Source of the DNA: Nitzschia sp. DOCU1
Lineage: Eukaryota > Bacillariophyta > Bacillariophyceae > Bacillariales > Bacillariaceae
Assembly: GCA_951394045.1 (NCBI GenBank)
Contig: OX595996.1
Coordinates: 1,612,001 to 1,676,000, forward strand
DNA: 64,000 nt
Reading direction: 5' to 3'
A program made the position numbers and the translations under genes. Shown here piece after piece: positions 63,701 to 64,000 of this stretch. The notes beneath the pieces were generated by a model that was not told the origin of the DNA, searched no databases, and was given only the letters and a program-made list of their open reading frames with translations. Position 1 is the first letter of the stretch. Each line of letters opens with the position of its first letter.

Positions 63701-64000
63701 CTTTGGGTACCTTCATTGCTATGGATGGGAACCAACGGGCTATTTTGGATAGCCTTCGAACAAAAGTGGATTTGTGGGCTGATAAGATTCGAACTGGCCA
63801 ACTCACTCCTACTGAAGGATGGCTATCATTCAAGACTGGATTACTGGCAAGTTTGCGCTATCAACTTAGCACTTCCAATCTTACCCGCAAGGAATGTCGG
63901 ACCATCACAGTGAAGTTAAAGCATGCTGCGCTACAAGCCAGCAAGTTACCTCTCACACTGCCTGATGCTGTCGTCTATGCCCCTCGAAGTTATTTGGGTG
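60712..64000 (+). CDS. LINE ORF2: endonuclease and reverse transcriptase (partial at right edge)
   Basis: The frame is open from ATG 60712 to the last base (1096 codons) with no stop. The nuclease covers about residues 60-320: FAFQNIKGLP (catalytic Asn), FFGVQEVN (Glu), GMDANEDLND (Asp-x-Asn) and SDHRLLWVDID (Asp-His). A basic coiled linker follows (about 350-540). The reverse transcriptase covers about 680-920, with KLRIIVLFDAMFNMGNK, SNDARSCYDRI (first catalytic Asp), GVGQGNGAGPAIW and FVYVDDADS (catalytic YVDD). Continuation past 64000 would hold the thumb and C-terminal region. It starts within the last 44 bp of ORF1, so re-initiation is likely. It looks undamaged in the visible part. Confidence 0.9.
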   Translation, partial: MSSTLRPTVSTNKIKNKRRSSSSRRRGAPPLTGREKGAGFWGTKLSKTKDTNSFRFAFQNIKGLPLAPRSFKAELLTSVFQDYRFDFFGVQEVNCHDRILPPSLRWQGRFPHLHTIAATNRHSTSNRRVIFGGTACFLHENTMLRKIDQGEDPTGLGRWIWVLLQGKQGIRVRVISAYRPVKDASAKITSVFSQHEHYFNKVAEPLGYREPRLAFFEDLDQQVHKWVAAGDQIVIGMDANEDLNDAPQEWTSKWGLVNIMQSTHPQLPRVATCMSNKKDVPIDCIWTSPGLTVRSAGMTGFGELYAESDHRLLWVDIDVHSLFGFPTPLPDKRPVDSLPLRDPVAMKKYNKYVLEQMEQHKIPAKVFSLEKKALSGEFSVSDVAQYNKLQAIQADIRHRAKRKCRRFYTSAMAFTADVGTVYRRRKLWKLVELRRCNKRVDGRKIRRLMQQLREFDALRISREEANLRAEAAVEAWKNLKKNRDRNREKFEEKLDERRAQATGTTVQSQKRSRQNTAGTRRIFKKIKTVMKPQERMAISTLESTQPDGTIVECLSRLEIEDACVQEGQRRFTQAEHTPFLQGSLLQDFGFNAASVPTQAVLRGDYVPHEDVSHYTRLFIKELKRPDVISALPLITGVASTEEHTKGWKKMRANTGSSPYGPLFCDYIAGTHHSEVADVDASMASIPFMTGFTPTQWREATDVMIPKKKSSRHVQKLRIIVLFDAMFNMGNKRIARDMIRRAGQLGLLPAEAYGGVPGRRATTCTLNKILSLDIIRQERRIAALCSNDARSCYDRIIHTIASICMQRMGVSAEACHVIFGTLQELQHHVRTAFGERARGYGAVRIPLHGVGQGNGAGPAIWLVITIPLISMLRRAGFGLRVFTPLTKEECLLSCFVYVDDADSIHAPLADPTLTVGRVSADMQRMLDLWSGGLHATGGMIEGEKSYWYLIDFKWNSRTLEWEYKSIAETPSTVYLRNPGQLPQPLARKESWEPDPDGTLGTFIAMDGNQRAILDSLRTKVDLWADKIRTGQLTPTEGWLSFKTGLLASLRYQLSTSNLTRKECRTITVKLKHAALQASKLPLTLPDAVVYAPRSYLG

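Larger units (their letters stand above)
58181..64000 (+). mobile_element. LINE-type (non-LTR) retrotransposon, 3' end beyond the window
   Basis: Two overlapping ORFs are present, ORF1 58321-60755 (frameshifted) and ORF2 from 60712 to the edge. ORF2 combines an exonuclease-endonuclease-phosphatase-type nuclease with a reverse transcriptase, the layout of L1/Jockey-like LINEs. The 5' boundary is placed after the preceding unknown element and is approximate. Confidence 0.85.

Overview
The window looks like nuclear DNA of a photosynthetic stramenopile, most likely a pennate diatom. The evidence is short GT-AG introns (85, 91 and 146 nt) in otherwise intron-poor genes, a presequence with a GAF-type plastid cleavage motif (38331 gene), secreted PS-repeat proteins, large cyclic-nucleotide-binding kinases, and a heavy load of LTR and LINE-type retroelements. 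The species cannot be fixed from sequence alone.

Region 1 (1-9.8 kb) is gene-poor. It holds the 5' end of a secreted protein running off the left edge (minus strand), a rearranged partial copy of the downstream CNNM-like gene (about 2.1-2.8 kb), a broken PS-repeat secreted protein (3.2-5.85 kb, minus), and a degenerate gene of unknown family (6.1-7.6 kb, minus) carrying one nonsense codon and two frameshifts.

Region 2 (9.8-42.3 kb) is the gene-rich core. In order: CNNM/CorC-like membrane protein (+, one intron); putative 2H-phosphoesterase-like protein (-); large cNMP-binding AGC kinase (+); atypical cytochrome P450 (+); prolyl-4-hydroxylase-like dioxygenase fused to a methyltransferase (+); ABHD4/CGI-58-like alpha/beta hydrolase (-); phosphoinositide-specific phospholipase C (-); a second cNMP-binding kinase (-, two exons joined here); secreted protein of unknown function (+); plastid-targeted PDZ-like protein (+, two exons); coiled-coil protein (-). 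The two kinases are paralogues in opposite orientation about 11 kb apart. Together with PLC and the lipase-like hydrolase they give the block a signalling and lipid flavour, but nothing shows co-regulation. A foldback/MITE-like element with a G13 loop lies between the second kinase and the secreted protein.

Region 3 (42.3-64 kb) is mobile DNA and gene debris. It contains a truncated DDE transposase; a short copy of an unknown two-ORF element; an intact Ty3/gypsy-type LTR retrotransposon with equal-length, apparently identical 533-bp LTRs, a 4-bp target duplication, and gag and pol in one frame separated by a single TGA; tandem and dispersed repeats; a 545-bp mini-element with 61-bp terminal direct repeats and a 5-bp target duplication; fragments recognisable as homoserine dehydrogenase and presenilin; a RanBP2-type zinc-finger gene with an internal tandem duplication; the long copy of the unknown divergent-ORF element; and a LINE-type element whose ORF1 is frameshifted but whose endonuclease/reverse-transcriptase ORF2 is open to the right edge.

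The most unusual signals are the hairpin in the unknown element, whose two arms change together between the two copies; the same-frame gag-TGA-pol layout; the G13-loop foldback element; and the 61-bp terminal-repeat mini-element.
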